From JAOUGY01 sp963825585 (GTDB taxonomy: Bacteria; Actinomycetota; Acidimicrobiia; Spongiisociales; ZC4RG35): DNA of 64,000 nt. Location: the NCBI GenBank assembly GCA_963825585.1, contig CAWGTX010000004.1, forward strand, positions 124,001 to 188,000. The letters run 5' to 3'. A model generated the notes under the pieces. The model saw nothing but the letters and a program-made list of their open reading frames with translations, did no database searches and was not told the origin of the DNA. Numbering within the stretch: the stretch's first letter is position 1; each line of letters begins with the position of its first letter. The translations under genes were made by a program, and so were the position numbers. Shown in pieces: positions 34,528 to 42,637 of this stretch.

Positions 34528-35321
34528 GTGGTACCTCCAGCCGAGCGGGCCGTCGCGAGTGGCGGGCCGAGAGCTCGGTCTTTGACATCGGTGAGAGACA
34601 GGAACAGGTCGAGGTCGTCCGGAGTGCCGAGGCCGTACATCCCGTCGGCCTCGGACCCGATACCGTGATATCCCAGCGTGCCGCCGGCCGCCACCAGACG
34701 GTCGTAAGTGGGGGCGACGTAGAACTCGCCGTTGACTCTGTCGTCGGCGGCGATCATCGCCTCCGAAGAGCGGATGAAGTCGGTCGCCGTGCCGAAGTTG
34801 TAGATGCCGACCGTGGCCACGTCGGAGACAGGGACCTTCTCGGCCACGCCCACCGCCCGTCCCGCTTCGTCGAATCGGATGAAGCTCCACTTGGGGTGGG
34901 TGGCGGTCATCGTCATGATGTAGCCGTCGGTGCCGGCTACGTCCCACGCTTCGAGGTAGTCGTCGATCGAGTAGTCGATGTACTGGTCGCTGTTGGCGAT
35001 CATGAGCGGCGCCGCGGCGTCCATCACATCACGGGCTGTGAGCACGGTGCAGGCGGCGCCCTCGGTCACCCCGTCGATCAGCACCACGTCGGAGTCGGGG
35101 GCCCAGGTGCGGAGCCGTTCCGAGATGCCGAACTGGTCGTCGTGTGCCCGCTGGGCGATGAACACGAAGCGGTGGGGACGGCTGGGGGTGAGATTGTCGA
35201 TGACCACTTCGATCATGGCCCGCCCCTCGATGTCGATCAGCGGCTTGGGGAGGGCGTAGCCGGCGTCGGCGAAGCGCGAGCCGCGGCCGGCCATCGGGAC
35301 GACGATGGTGAGGGTGGTCAC
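34524..35321 (-). CDS. Nucleotidyltransferase (NTP-transferase family), copy 1
   Basis: This 265-residue protein is of the sugar-phosphate nucleotidyltransferase type, which activates a sugar or alcohol phosphate with NTP. The signature is IVVPMAGRGSRFADAGYALPKPLIDIEG near the start (core: AGRGSRFADAGYALPKPL), with metal-binding Asp in MIANSDQYIDYSID. The start is a GTG directly behind AAGGAGGA. It overlaps the cupin and methyltransferase genes by four bases on each side. The exact product is unknown; the gene belongs to the surface-modification island. Confidence 0.85.
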   Translation of the reverse strand: MTTLTIVVPMAGRGSRFADAGYALPKPLIDIEGRAMIEVVIDNLTPSRPHRFVFIAQRAHDDQFGISERLRTWAPDSDVVLIDGVTEGAACTVLTARDVMDAAAPLMIANSDQYIDYSIDDYLEAWDVAGTDGYIMTMTATHPKWSFIRFDEAGRAVGVAEKVPVSDVATVGIYNFGTATDFIRSSEAMIAADDRVNGEFYVAPTYDRLVAAGGTLGYHGIGSEADGMYGLGTPDDLDLFLSLTDVKDRALGPPLATARSAGGTT

Positions 35322-35719
35322 AGTCCTCCTTCGAACACACCGGGGTACTTGTCGCCGAGAACACTCGGGGTCTTGACCACGGCGGTCACGGTGTCCTCCA
35401 ATGCCTGGAAACTGGTGGCGGTCCCCGGAGGCAGGACCAGGATGTCCCCGGCGCTCACCTCCCGGCCGCACATGATCGCCCGACCCGACACGATCACGGT
35501 CACCTCCACCGCGGCACGGTGATGGTGTTCGGCTTCGATGTCGCCTGCCCGGAAACGCTGCACCGCGACCTCGGCCTCGGACATGCGGACCACCGACGGC
35601 TCGAAGTCGCCCACGAACCAACCCCGGACCATGTCGTCGAGGTGGGCCTGGGTCACGTGATCCCAGCCCCGATCGGTCGCATCCGACACTGTGCCAGTGG
35701 GCAGGGATGGTTCAGGCAC
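35318..35719 (-). CDS. Cupin domain protein
   Basis: This 133-residue single-domain cupin has the metal-binding pattern EAEHHHRAAVEVTVIVSGRA near residue 65 and the second motif VSAGDILVLPPGTATSFQAL. Cupins of this type are often sugar epimerases, isomerases or binding proteins. The small size leaves the activity open. It overlaps the neighbouring nucleotidyltransferase genes on both sides, so all three are co-translated. Confidence 0.8.
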   Translation of the reverse strand: MPEPSLPTGTVSDATDRGWDHVTQAHLDDMVRGWFVGDFEPSVVRMSEAEVAVQRFRAGDIEAEHHHRAAVEVTVIVSGRAIMCGREVSAGDILVLPPGTATSFQALEDTVTAVVKTPSVLGDKYPGVFEGGL

Positions 35720-36440
35720 TGGTGAGGCTCCCTTCGAATCGGGGGATGGCCTGCGGATCGTGCAAGGAGTGATAGGCGCTCCGGTCGAGTTGATGGATGC
35801 CGATGTGTTTGCCGCTCAGCACCATCTCGTTGAAGGTGGGGCACACGAAGAAGCGGCCATCCACCGAGGCGTCCTTGCGGATCATCGCCATGGCGGCATC
35901 CACGAAGTCCCGCCCACGAGCGAACCAGTACACCCCGGCGGTGGCGAGACGGCTGATGGGTCGTTTCTCGCTCGCCTCGATGACCAGGCCGGCCTCGTCC
36001 ACACGGACATAGGACCAGCGTGGGTGGACGCCCTCGAACACGAGCACCCCAGCGTCCAGGCACTGGCCCTCGAAACTGGAGATGATCGCGCCCAGGTCGG
36101 CGTCCACCACGGCGTCACCGTTGACGATGAGCAGCGCCTCGTCGTCGGGCAGATGATCGATGGCGATGAGCGCGGTGCACGCCGCCCCGGAGGTCTCTCC
36201 CACCGTCACCACCTCGGCGGTGGGTTCGATGAGGCGGATGACGCGGGCGGTGTGATAACGGAGGTCCTCCTCGGCGGTGATGGCCACCACCAGCCGGTGG
36301 TCGCGGGCGGCATCGCCGAGTCCCACGATGGCGTGCTCGATGAGAGGGCGCCCGGCGATCTCGGTCAGGTTCTTCGGGAAGAAGAACCCTGCGTCTGCAT
36401 ACGCCTTGGAACCGCCGGCGGCGAGCATGAGTGTCTTCAC
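35712..36440 (-). CDS. Nucleotidyltransferase-like protein, copy 2
   Basis: The 242-residue protein is a divergent relative of copy 1. The expected GxGxR loop is replaced by LAAGGSKAYADAGFFFPKNL, while the PK pair and the metal Asp in LLIVNGDAVVDADLG remain. It may be a true transferase with an unusual substrate, or may have lost activity. It starts four bases into the HAD gene's stop and overlaps the cupin gene. Together, two nucleotidyltransferases with a HAD phosphatase suggest synthesis of one or two activated building blocks. Confidence 0.78.
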   Translation of the reverse strand: MKTLMLAAGGSKAYADAGFFFPKNLTEIAGRPLIEHAIVGLGDAARDHRLVVAITAEEDLRYHTARVIRLIEPTAEVVTVGETSGAACTALIAIDHLPDDEALLIVNGDAVVDADLGAIISSFEGQCLDAGVLVFEGVHPRWSYVRVDEAGLVIEASEKRPISRLATAGVYWFARGRDFVDAAMAMIRKDASVDGRFFVCPTFNEMVLSGKHIGIHQLDRSAYHSLHDPQAIPRFEGSLTSA

Positions 36441-37078
36441 GGTGCACGTCCTTCGAGCAGGTCGATCTCGTTGCGGATCCGGTCGTAGGTGACATCGGTG
36501 GGTTCACGAACCGGCATCACATGAGCCCCGGCCTCGGTGGCCGCCTTGATGCCCTTCTCGTTGTCCTCGATCACCAGGGTCTCGTCGGGCGACACGCCCA
36601 GCGACTCGAAGGTCTTCGAGTAGATCTCGGGGTCAGGCTTGCCACGAGTCACGCACTCGTTGCTCATCCGCACGTGCAGGTACCGGCTGAGGTCGGCCTT
36701 GTCCATCATCACGTCGACGGTGTTCTGGATCGAATTCGACGCCACCGCCAGCTTGTACCCCCCGGCGTGGAGTCGGCTCAGGGCGAACTCGTGTTGGAAC
36801 GTTGGTTTGCAGCGGGCGTGGACGATCTCCATCGTGTAGTTCTGTTTGAGGGCGTTGAGGAAGTTGTGCAGCGATCGGGGAAGCCCACGCTCGCGGCTCA
36901 ACATCTCCAGCTTGTGACGGGTGGGGAGACCGTCGTAGGTGACGAGATGATCGAAGCGCGAGATCGTGTATCCGAAGTGACCCAGTGCCTTGTTGAGGGC
37001 CTCGTAGTGCCACTCCCGGGCGTCGATGAGCACGCCGTCCATGTCGAAGACGACTGCGGTGATCTTCATGAGAACCAC
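36437..37078 (-). CDS. HAD-family phosphatase (beta-phosphoglucomutase-like)
   Basis: This 213-residue HAD hydrolase has motif I AVVFDMDGVLIDAREWHYEA, whose two Asp residues are the nucleophile and acid. Motif II is in LAVASNSIQN, a Lys lies in VTRGKPDPEIYSKTFESLGV, and the acidic motif IV is VIEDNEKGIKAA. It should remove or move phosphate on a small metabolite or sugar phosphate. It overlaps the GDPD-like gene at its start and the nucleotidyltransferase at its end. An ATG three codons downstream (MKITAV) is an alternative start. Confidence 0.85.
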   Translation of the reverse strand: MVLMKITAVVFDMDGVLIDAREWHYEALNKALGHFGYTISRFDHLVTYDGLPTRHKLEMLSRERGLPRSLHNFLNALKQNYTMEIVHARCKPTFQHEFALSRLHAGGYKLAVASNSIQNTVDVMMDKADLSRYLHVRMSNECVTRGKPDPEIYSKTFESLGVSPDETLVIEDNEKGIKAATEAGAHVMPVREPTDVTYDRIRNEIDLLEGRAP

Positions 37079-37695
37079 TCCTTGGCGGCCAGTGGGTAGT
37101 CGGTACAGAGCGAGATGCCCGCCGCCTGGTGGACACCGGAGGTGGCCAGCGACTCCCAGACCCCGAGATAGGGCCGTCCGTGCAGTTCAGGGGAGACGAT
37201 CGCCACCTGTTTCCCGGCTTCGATGTGGTGGGCGATCACGTCGGGTGTCCACCACTCGGGTCCGAAGGAGTCGAGCCACACACCTGCGCACCGGTCGTAG
37301 AGCACGGGATCAGGTTCGATGTCGGAGTGGCGGGTGAACACGTCGATTCCCGCCGCCATCCAGGCGAGCGCATCGGGCACGGCCAGGTCGAACACGTAGG
37401 CGCGAACCGTTCCGGTCTCGGCCAACTGCTTGGCGGTGGGTACGGCCAGCCCACACGCCTTCACGTTGAGAGCGAGCGGTGTGGACGGTCCGGTGGCGGC
37501 ATGCTCGGCGAGCAGCACTTCGAGGGTGACGAGGTCGCCCCCCGGAGCGGGATCGTGAGACACCACGATCTCGCCGAGCCTGTCCCGGATGTCGGTTTCT
37601 ATTCCAAATCCTGCCCGCCAGGCTTCCTTGCAGGCGTCCAGGCCGTTCTGTTCCGCGGGTTCCGTCCATAGCCCGCGGTGGGCCAGGAAATCCAT
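37066..37695 (-). CDS. Glycerophosphodiester phosphodiesterase-like protein
   Basis: The 209-residue protein has the GDPD-type TIM-barrel start FLAHRGLWTEPAEQNGLDAC with the catalytic HR pair. The metal ligands are in FGIETDIRDRLGEIVVSHDP. It is shorter than the usual 240-300 residues and ends SLCTDYPLAAKEWFS. GDPD enzymes split glycerophosphodiesters to glycerol-3-phosphate and an alcohol. In this island it may process a glycerol-phosphate-type decoration; that is inference. It heads the minus-strand run of overlapping island genes and is preceded by a heptamer array. Confidence 0.78.
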   Translation of the reverse strand: MDFLAHRGLWTEPAEQNGLDACKEAWRAGFGIETDIRDRLGEIVVSHDPAPGGDLVTLEVLLAEHAATGPSTPLALNVKACGLAVPTAKQLAETGTVRAYVFDLAVPDALAWMAAGIDVFTRHSDIEPDPVLYDRCAGVWLDSFGPEWWTPDVIAHHIEAGKQVAIVSPELHGRPYLGVWESLATSGVHQAAGISLCTDYPLAAKEWFS

Positions 37696-37764
37696 GTCCT
37701 GAACCTGTCGGCAGAGAGGGCGGCGGGCTTAAGGCGGAAGGAGAGCCGGTACGTGTTGGCGACA

Positions 37765-37830
37765 TGGCTGCTGGCTGCTGGCTGCTGGCTGCTGGCTGCC
37801 GGCTGCTGGCTGCTGGCTACTGGCTGCTGG
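37765..37830. repeat. Long CTGCTGG heptamer array
   Basis: Nine tandem 7-bp units run through here: mainly CTGCTGG, with one CTGCCGG and one CTACTGG variant. The array overlaps the last codons of the upstream gene on the minus strand, which takes its final STSSQ residues and TAG stop from the repeat. Confidence 0.85.
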
Positions 37831-39301
37831 TGGAGACCAGAGATCGGCGTCGATCGGTGGTGGCAGCGGCTTGGCGGGCTGTTTCGACGGCGGCGGGGAC
37901 ACGGTCCTGGAGTGTTGCGAGCATGGCGGGGAGGCGATGGGTGGGGACGGCTTCCACGGCGGCTTGGAGCAGGGGAGTGGCGCCGGCCTCTCCGAAGAGG
38001 TGGAGGGCGGTGGCGGCGGCGACCACCCGGTCGACCGGGTCGGAGTGCATCTTGGCGATCTCGAGGACTGGACAGAACTGGGCGAGGCCAACCGATCGGA
38101 GCCGGGTGCTCCACGTGGTGGCCGCGTCGAGCCCGCGGATGGCCGCCGTGGTGGTGATTCGTCCGGCCAGCCGATCGGTCAGGGTGGCGTGTTCGAGATA
38201 CGCCTCGACGGTGTCGAGCCAGATGTCGACGTCGATGGCGGCCACCGCGCCGAGCGCTTCACCCACCGCGGCCAGGCCACCGGGAGCGAGATCGTCGAAC
38301 AGCCGGGCAGGCTCGAGCCCCGAGCCGACCCAGGCGTGGACGAGCGAGTGGGCGGCCCGGCGGCGGCGATCGTCTCCGCCCGACCGCAGCACCTCCCGGT
38401 ACTTGAGTGCCTCCGTTTGGCGCACGGCGATCATGCCTTCGAGCCCGTTCGACAGCGCGCCCAACACGGCGGGGTCGATGCCGCTCGACGGGTCGGGTCG
38501 CTGGGCGGCCGCCTCCCGCAGGGCGATCCATGCCACGCCGGGGTGGTCCCGACCCAGTTCCACGAACGCCGACCAGACCAGGGCCGGTTGGGATCGGCCC
38601 GAGGTCCGAAGCCAATCCTCCACCGGGCGTTTGGCGGCACCCGAACGCCGTGCCGCCATCGCCACGATGGTTGCGTAGCGCGATGCCGTCGCGAGCTGGC
38701 GGCGGTCGGTCGACGAACGGGCAACTTCGAGCAGTCGTACGAGGGCTGCGTCGTGGAATCCGGCATGGTGGAGAACACATGCGGTGTCGACCGAGGTGGT
38801 CGAGAGGTTGAACGCCGCCATGGCCCAGGTTCTGTAGAGCGGATCTCCCAGCACGTCCCCCGACCGGATCCCGAGCGGGCCTCGAACGATCACGCGGTCG
38901 ACTCCGACGCCCGGCCAGGTGGCCGCCCGCACCAGTCGTTCCGCCGGCCAGATCGCCGGGTTGGGCACGATGGGCGGCTGCTCGGAGGTGATCTCGATGC
39001 CGTCGATGGTGGGGTCCGTCATCAGCCGACGCACCCCTTCGAGGTCGCCGGTGACACGGTCACCCGGTTGGAGGAACAACACCCACTCCGACGAAGCACC
39101 GGCGCACGCAGCCGACCACACATCGAGACGGGAAGCGTCCAGCAACACCGCATCGGTCGGGGCGGGTGACAGGGACGGGTGGATCGTGCGGACGACGCCG
39201 GTTGGGTCGATGTCCTTGAAGAAGGCCCGCGCGGCGCGTACGGTGCTCGACGCCGTACCGGTGTCGTCGCCCGCCACTACGAACACGGTCAGACCTGGCA
39301 T
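37817..39301 (-). CDS. Large protein with degenerate glycosyltransferase-like N-terminus
   Basis: This 494-residue protein has no family I can name firmly. The first 170 residues resemble a family-2 glycosyltransferase fold with a weak acidic motif (SEWVLFLQPGDRVTGDLEGV) in place of DxD. The remainder is helical, with many Ala-rich segments suggestive of tetratricopeptide-like repeats. It could be a regulator or transferase of the surface-modification island. Its ATG shares the CATG of the divergent WavE-like gene. The last five residues and stop are encoded by the heptamer array, which suggests that the array truncated or replaced the original end. Confidence 0.65.
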   Translation of the reverse strand: MPGLTVFVVAGDDTGTASSTVRAARAFFKDIDPTGVVRTIHPSLSPAPTDAVLLDASRLDVWSAACAGASSEWVLFLQPGDRVTGDLEGVRRLMTDPTIDGIEITSEQPPIVPNPAIWPAERLVRAATWPGVGVDRVIVRGPLGIRSGDVLGDPLYRTWAMAAFNLSTTSVDTACVLHHAGFHDAALVRLLEVARSSTDRRQLATASRYATIVAMAARRSGAAKRPVEDWLRTSGRSQPALVWSAFVELGRDHPGVAWIALREAAAQRPDPSSGIDPAVLGALSNGLEGMIAVRQTEALKYREVLRSGGDDRRRRAAHSLVHAWVGSGLEPARLFDDLAPGGLAAVGEALGAVAAIDVDIWLDTVEAYLEHATLTDRLAGRITTTAAIRGLDAATTWSTRLRSVGLAQFCPVLEIAKMHSDPVDRVVAAATALHLFGEAGATPLLQAAVEAVPTHRLPAMLATLQDRVPAAVETARQAAATTDRRRSLVSTSSQ

Positions 39302-40208
39302 GATGCGCAGCGTAGATGCGGAGGACCTCGAGTTGGGTGAGTTGGCCGACGGAGATTTCTCGGTGGTGGTGCAGGGGCCGGTGGGTCCGCGGCTGACGGA
39401 CGTTGTGGCATCGGTACGGCGGGTTCTGCCGGCAGCACAGTTGATCGTCTCGACGTGGCAAGGCTCCGACGTCGCCGGACTCGATGCCGATGACGTGATT
39501 CTGAACGAGGATCCGGGGTCGGTGTCGCTCATCGACGAGCACGGCGTCGCCACCGCCCGGATGATGAACGTCAACCGGATGCTGGTGTCGAGCCGCAGCG
39601 GGGTGGAACGATGTGAGCGACCCTGGGCGATCAAACTTCGCAGCGACTCACCGATGGAGAGCCCCGCCTTCGTGGAGTGGATCGACCGCTATCCCGAGCG
39701 GGTCGACGAACTGGCCGTGTTCGACCGCCGGATCCTGACCAGCACCATCGCCACACGCCCGGGTCGGGCCGCCTCCGGTTACCTGTTCCATCCGTCGGAC
39801 TGTGTCCACATCGGGGCAACCGAGGACTTGAAGCGTCTGTGGGCCACGCCACCCATCGATGAGGCCGAAACGGTTGCATGGCTGGTCGGCAAGCCCCGAC
39901 CCCCCGCCTTCCGGTGGGGCTCACCCCGGTACTTCAACGAACAGGTCCTGTGGCTCGGGTGTCTGGCCGCCGCCGGGCACCACGTGGGCTACGAGCAGGC
40001 TGGTGACGTTTCGCCCGAGCTGATCCGCAGATCCGACCTCTCGATCGTCAACAACTTCGTGGTCCTCGAGCCGTGGCAACTCGGGATCCGCATGCCCACC
40101 CTCGAACCACAAGTCGCCCAGCTCGAGCTCGCCATGTACATGTGGCACACGGAATGGCAGGAGCTCTATGCGGAGCACATCGAAGGGCAGCTAGCTTCTA
40201 GCTTCTAG
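39300..40208 (+). CDS. WavE-like polysaccharide synthesis protein
   Basis: This roughly 300-residue protein matches the WavE family of lipopolysaccharide-type glycan proteins: FSVVVQGPVGPRLTDVVASV, AAQLIVSTWQGSDVAGLDAD, then MNVNRMLVSSRSGVERCERP and IKLRSDSPMES. It is a cytoplasmic, glycosyltransferase-like protein that contributes to surface polysaccharide; the exact reaction is unknown. The first ATG lies on top of the divergent gene's start. A TTG at 39333, preceded by GGAGGA, is a good alternative. The final residues QLASSF and the stop are encoded by a heptamer array, so the true C-terminus may have been altered. Confidence 0.78.
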   Translation: MMRSVDAEDLELGELADGDFSVVVQGPVGPRLTDVVASVRRVLPAAQLIVSTWQGSDVAGLDADDVILNEDPGSVSLIDEHGVATARMMNVNRMLVSSRSGVERCERPWAIKLRSDSPMESPAFVEWIDRYPERVDELAVFDRRILTSTIATRPGRAASGYLFHPSDCVHIGATEDLKRLWATPPIDEAETVAWLVGKPRPPAFRWGSPRYFNEQVLWLGCLAAAGHHVGYEQAGDVSPELIRRSDLSIVNNFVVLEPWQLGIRMPTLEPQVAQLELAMYMWHTEWQELYAEHIEGQLASSF

Positions 40209-40221
40209 CTTCTGGCTTCTG
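40190..40221. repeat. Heptamer array TAGCTTC/TGGCTTC at the 3' end of the WavE-like gene
   Basis: Four 7-bp units (TAGCTTC x3 and a TGGCTTC variant) supply the last codons and the TAG stop of the gene. It pairs in inverted fashion with CCAGCAGCTGGAAGCTT near 40433-40450. Confidence 0.75.
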
Positions 40222-40385
40222 ACATGCGGGCGGACTTCGAGCCGCACGTGTTGATCGACTGAGGGGTGGCGGGGTGGCTCGAACAGACGCCGGTCCGCCC
40301 GGATTCTGAATATGCGGGCTGTCACGTTGGCCGAGCTCGAGCCGCAGGTTCTGAACGGGCGACGATGCTTCCCCGGCCCCTACCG

Positions 40386-40450
40386 ACGCGTTCCGGCGTG
40401 TTGCGTGTTGCGTGTTGCGTCGGACGTTCCGGCCAGCAGCTGGAAGCTTC
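40386..40450. repeat. Dispersed module copy with GTGTTGC heptamers
   Basis: ACGCGTTCCGG is followed by three GTGTTGC units, GTCGGACGT and a GTTCCGG half palindrome, then CCAGCAGCTGGAAGCTT. The order is the exact reverse of the module at 20117-20162. It fills the space between the convergent ends of the WavE-like gene and the TPR glycosyltransferase. The rest of the 240-base gap shows no gene. Confidence 0.75.
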
Positions 40451-40452
40451 TT

Positions 40453-42471
40453 TCACGCCACAGCGAGATCCGTGAGCGCGTCCGCGATGTCGGGGAACCC
40501 GCGATCGTCCGCCATCGAGGCGAGCTTGCGGATCACGGCTGGTTCCAGGCGATGGGCCGGTGTGGTGAGGGCGATGGCGGTGTCGGGGTCCTCCGAGACG
40601 ATTGCCGTCAGGATGCCGGTGGCTGCCACCGGGGCGTGGAGGCCGCCGAGCTCGAAGTAGCGAACCGCGAAGGCTGCCGTGGTGGCGGCATCCAGGTTGG
40701 CCGCGATGATCCGGTCGAACGACCCGCTTGGGTCGAGAACGGCGAGTCGGGCGAGCAACTCGACATGGTCGACGCCGGCGGATCGGGCCGACTTGATGAG
40801 CGGGCCCCAGTGCTGGAACGCAGCCGGGGACTGCTGAAGCAGCGTCGTTGCCTTGGCGTAGGCCTCGTCGAATCTGCCCACGGACGCCAGTGCCGCCACT
40901 TCGTGGCTGTCCAAGGTCCGACTCAGGTGTTCGGTGGAGAAGAGCGGTGAGATCGGACCTCCGATCCGTCGTCGCTCGAGAACCTCGAGGATCTCGCGGT
41001 CCCGACCCAATCGAGCGAGCGCCTCACAGGCGGCAACGGCGCACAGCTCGTCGGCGGGGACGAGTTCGGCGCCCTCGTTCGCCAACTCCAGGGCGCCTTC
41101 GACGTCACCATCCTGGAGTCGGTAGTTGGCGAGGGAGCCGTAGGCGTGGGCCCGGCTCTGCTCGTTGGCCTGTTCGCTGTAGGTCAGGGCCCGTTGGAAG
41201 TGGTCGGCGATCGCAGGGTTGGTGGGATCGCTCAGCTGCATCGACCGGGCGTAGTGGAACAGTGAACGGAAGTTCTCCTGGGTGTCTACGTCGGCGGCGG
41301 CGATCCGGACGTTGCGCTCGGCCTTGTCGCGGGTCCCGACGAAGTGTTGCGAATAGCCGATGTGGTCGATCCACAGCATGTCCAGGGGGGAGCTGGGGAC
41401 GGACACCTCGCCTTTTGACACCAGCACGGGCGCCTCGTGGATGGCACCGAGGAATGCCGTGTCGGTGGTGGTGAACAGGCGGGTCGCTCGGAACTCCGAG
41501 GTGACCGCCCTCCTTTCGAGATCGTGGTAGTTGACGATACGGGGCTGGAAACCCTGGTACTCAGGACCGAAGGTGGCGAGGAAACGACGGAACTCGATCG
41601 GGTCAGGGCACACCACTCGCTCGTCGGCGTCGATTTGGAGCACGAAATGGGCATCCCGTGACCGTTCCAGCGCCTGGTTGCGTGCCCAGCCAAAGTCGTC
41701 GCGCCATTCGATGGTGCTGACCTCGGCCCCGTGGCGGCGGGCGATCTCGATCGTGGCGTCTGAAGATCCGGTGTCGACCAGATCGACTCGATCCACCAGA
41801 CCGGCGAGCGAGGCGAGGCAGTCTTCGAGTGTCTCCTCCTCGTTCCTGACGATCATGCTGGCAACCAGCAAAGGTCGACCATCGGGCGCGGCTGGGGCAT
41901 GCATCCGCTGCCGGCAGGTCCCGTTGTGAGTCGCCACGACAGCGCTGGCGACGAAACGCATGGTGGTGGCCGTGAGGGTCGTTCGTGGGTCGACGATCTT
42001 GGAGCCGATGAGTTCGGCGAGCTCATCGGCCGTGCCGACCAACACGGTTGGAATGATCCGACGGAGTTCCACGCCGGTGTGCGGATTGCGCATCCTGGCC
42101 AGAGCGACATCGGCTCCCTCGGCGGGGGGCAGCACGCCGACGAAGTGATCGGAACCCACGTCGTTGGTGCCCGGCACCGCGATCGCCCGGTGCCGTTCGA
42201 GTTCGGATCCGAGCGTCGTGAGGGCGCGGGCTCCGAGGGCTGCGTCATCGTGGATCAGAAGCGTCGGGCCTTCCAGGTCTGCCAGTGCTTCTGTCAGCCC
42301 CGCCGAGCCGTTCGACGCCGTCGTCGCGGCACCCGCCACCTTGGCGCTGCGCCCCATCGTGGTGGCCGGTACGACCACGATGGCAGCCGACGCTCCGGCC
42401 AGTCGGCGTGCTCTCCTGATGGCGGCCGTCGTGGTCTTGGTCGGGCCGAACGCGAGGATCACGATGTTCAT
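40453..42471 (-). CDS. Family-2 glycosyltransferase with TPR-like tail
   Basis: This 672-residue protein has an N-terminal domain of about 210 residues (MNIVILAFGPTKTTTAAIRR) of unknown role, then a GT2 catalytic domain. The GT2 domain shows LLVASMIVRNEEETLEDCLA, VDTGSSDATIEIARRHGAEV, FGWARNQALERSRDAHFVLQ and the metal motif IDADERVV. A C-terminal helical region of repeated 34-residue type follows (ALELANEGAELVPADELCAV, AALASVGRFDEAYAKATTLL). The layout resembles SunS/TPR glycosyltransferases that modify peptides or proteins. Its position directly before flagellin copy 2 makes flagellin O-glycosylation a reasonable guess, not proven. Confidence 0.82.
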   Translation of the reverse strand: MNIVILAFGPTKTTTAAIRRARRLAGASAAIVVVPATTMGRSAKVAGAATTASNGSAGLTEALADLEGPTLLIHDDAALGARALTTLGSELERHRAIAVPGTNDVGSDHFVGVLPPAEGADVALARMRNPHTGVELRRIIPTVLVGTADELAELIGSKIVDPRTTLTATTMRFVASAVVATHNGTCRQRMHAPAAPDGRPLLVASMIVRNEEETLEDCLASLAGLVDRVDLVDTGSSDATIEIARRHGAEVSTIEWRDDFGWARNQALERSRDAHFVLQIDADERVVCPDPIEFRRFLATFGPEYQGFQPRIVNYHDLERRAVTSEFRATRLFTTTDTAFLGAIHEAPVLVSKGEVSVPSSPLDMLWIDHIGYSQHFVGTRDKAERNVRIAAADVDTQENFRSLFHYARSMQLSDPTNPAIADHFQRALTYSEQANEQSRAHAYGSLANYRLQDGDVEGALELANEGAELVPADELCAVAACEALARLGRDREILEVLERRRIGGPISPLFSTEHLSRTLDSHEVAALASVGRFDEAYAKATTLLQQSPAAFQHWGPLIKSARSAGVDHVELLARLAVLDPSGSFDRIIAANLDAATTAAFAVRYFELGGLHAPVAATGILTAIVSEDPDTAIALTTPAHRLEPAVIRKLASMADDRGFPDIADALTDLAVA

Positions 42472-42586
42472 GGCAGTCCTGTCGGCCACATCGGGCCGAG
42501 GCTGAAGGACTCCCGGACGTGTGCGGTGCTCCGACGGTGAGGGTGGGGGAGTTGGCCGCTGCCTCTGCCGCCCTTCTCCCACACGC

Positions 42587-42618
42587 GAGAGGCGGGCGCC
42601 GGGGCGCCCGCCTCTCGT
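42587..42618 (-). terminator. Terminator-like hairpin after flagellin copy 2
   Basis: A perfect 14-bp GC-rich stem (CGAGAGGCGGGCGC / GCGCCCGCCTCTCG) with a four-base loop lies 20 bases beyond the flagellin stop. It has the same placement as the hairpin of flagellin copy 1 but a different sequence. No strong T-tract is present. Confidence 0.75.
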
Positions 42619-42637
42619 CTCGTTCGGATGTGTTCCC

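Noticed and set aside
33622..42471. Horizontally acquired defence island
   Set aside because: All recognisable genes are glycan or phosphate chemistry, composition matches the surroundings, and no integrase or restriction gene is present.
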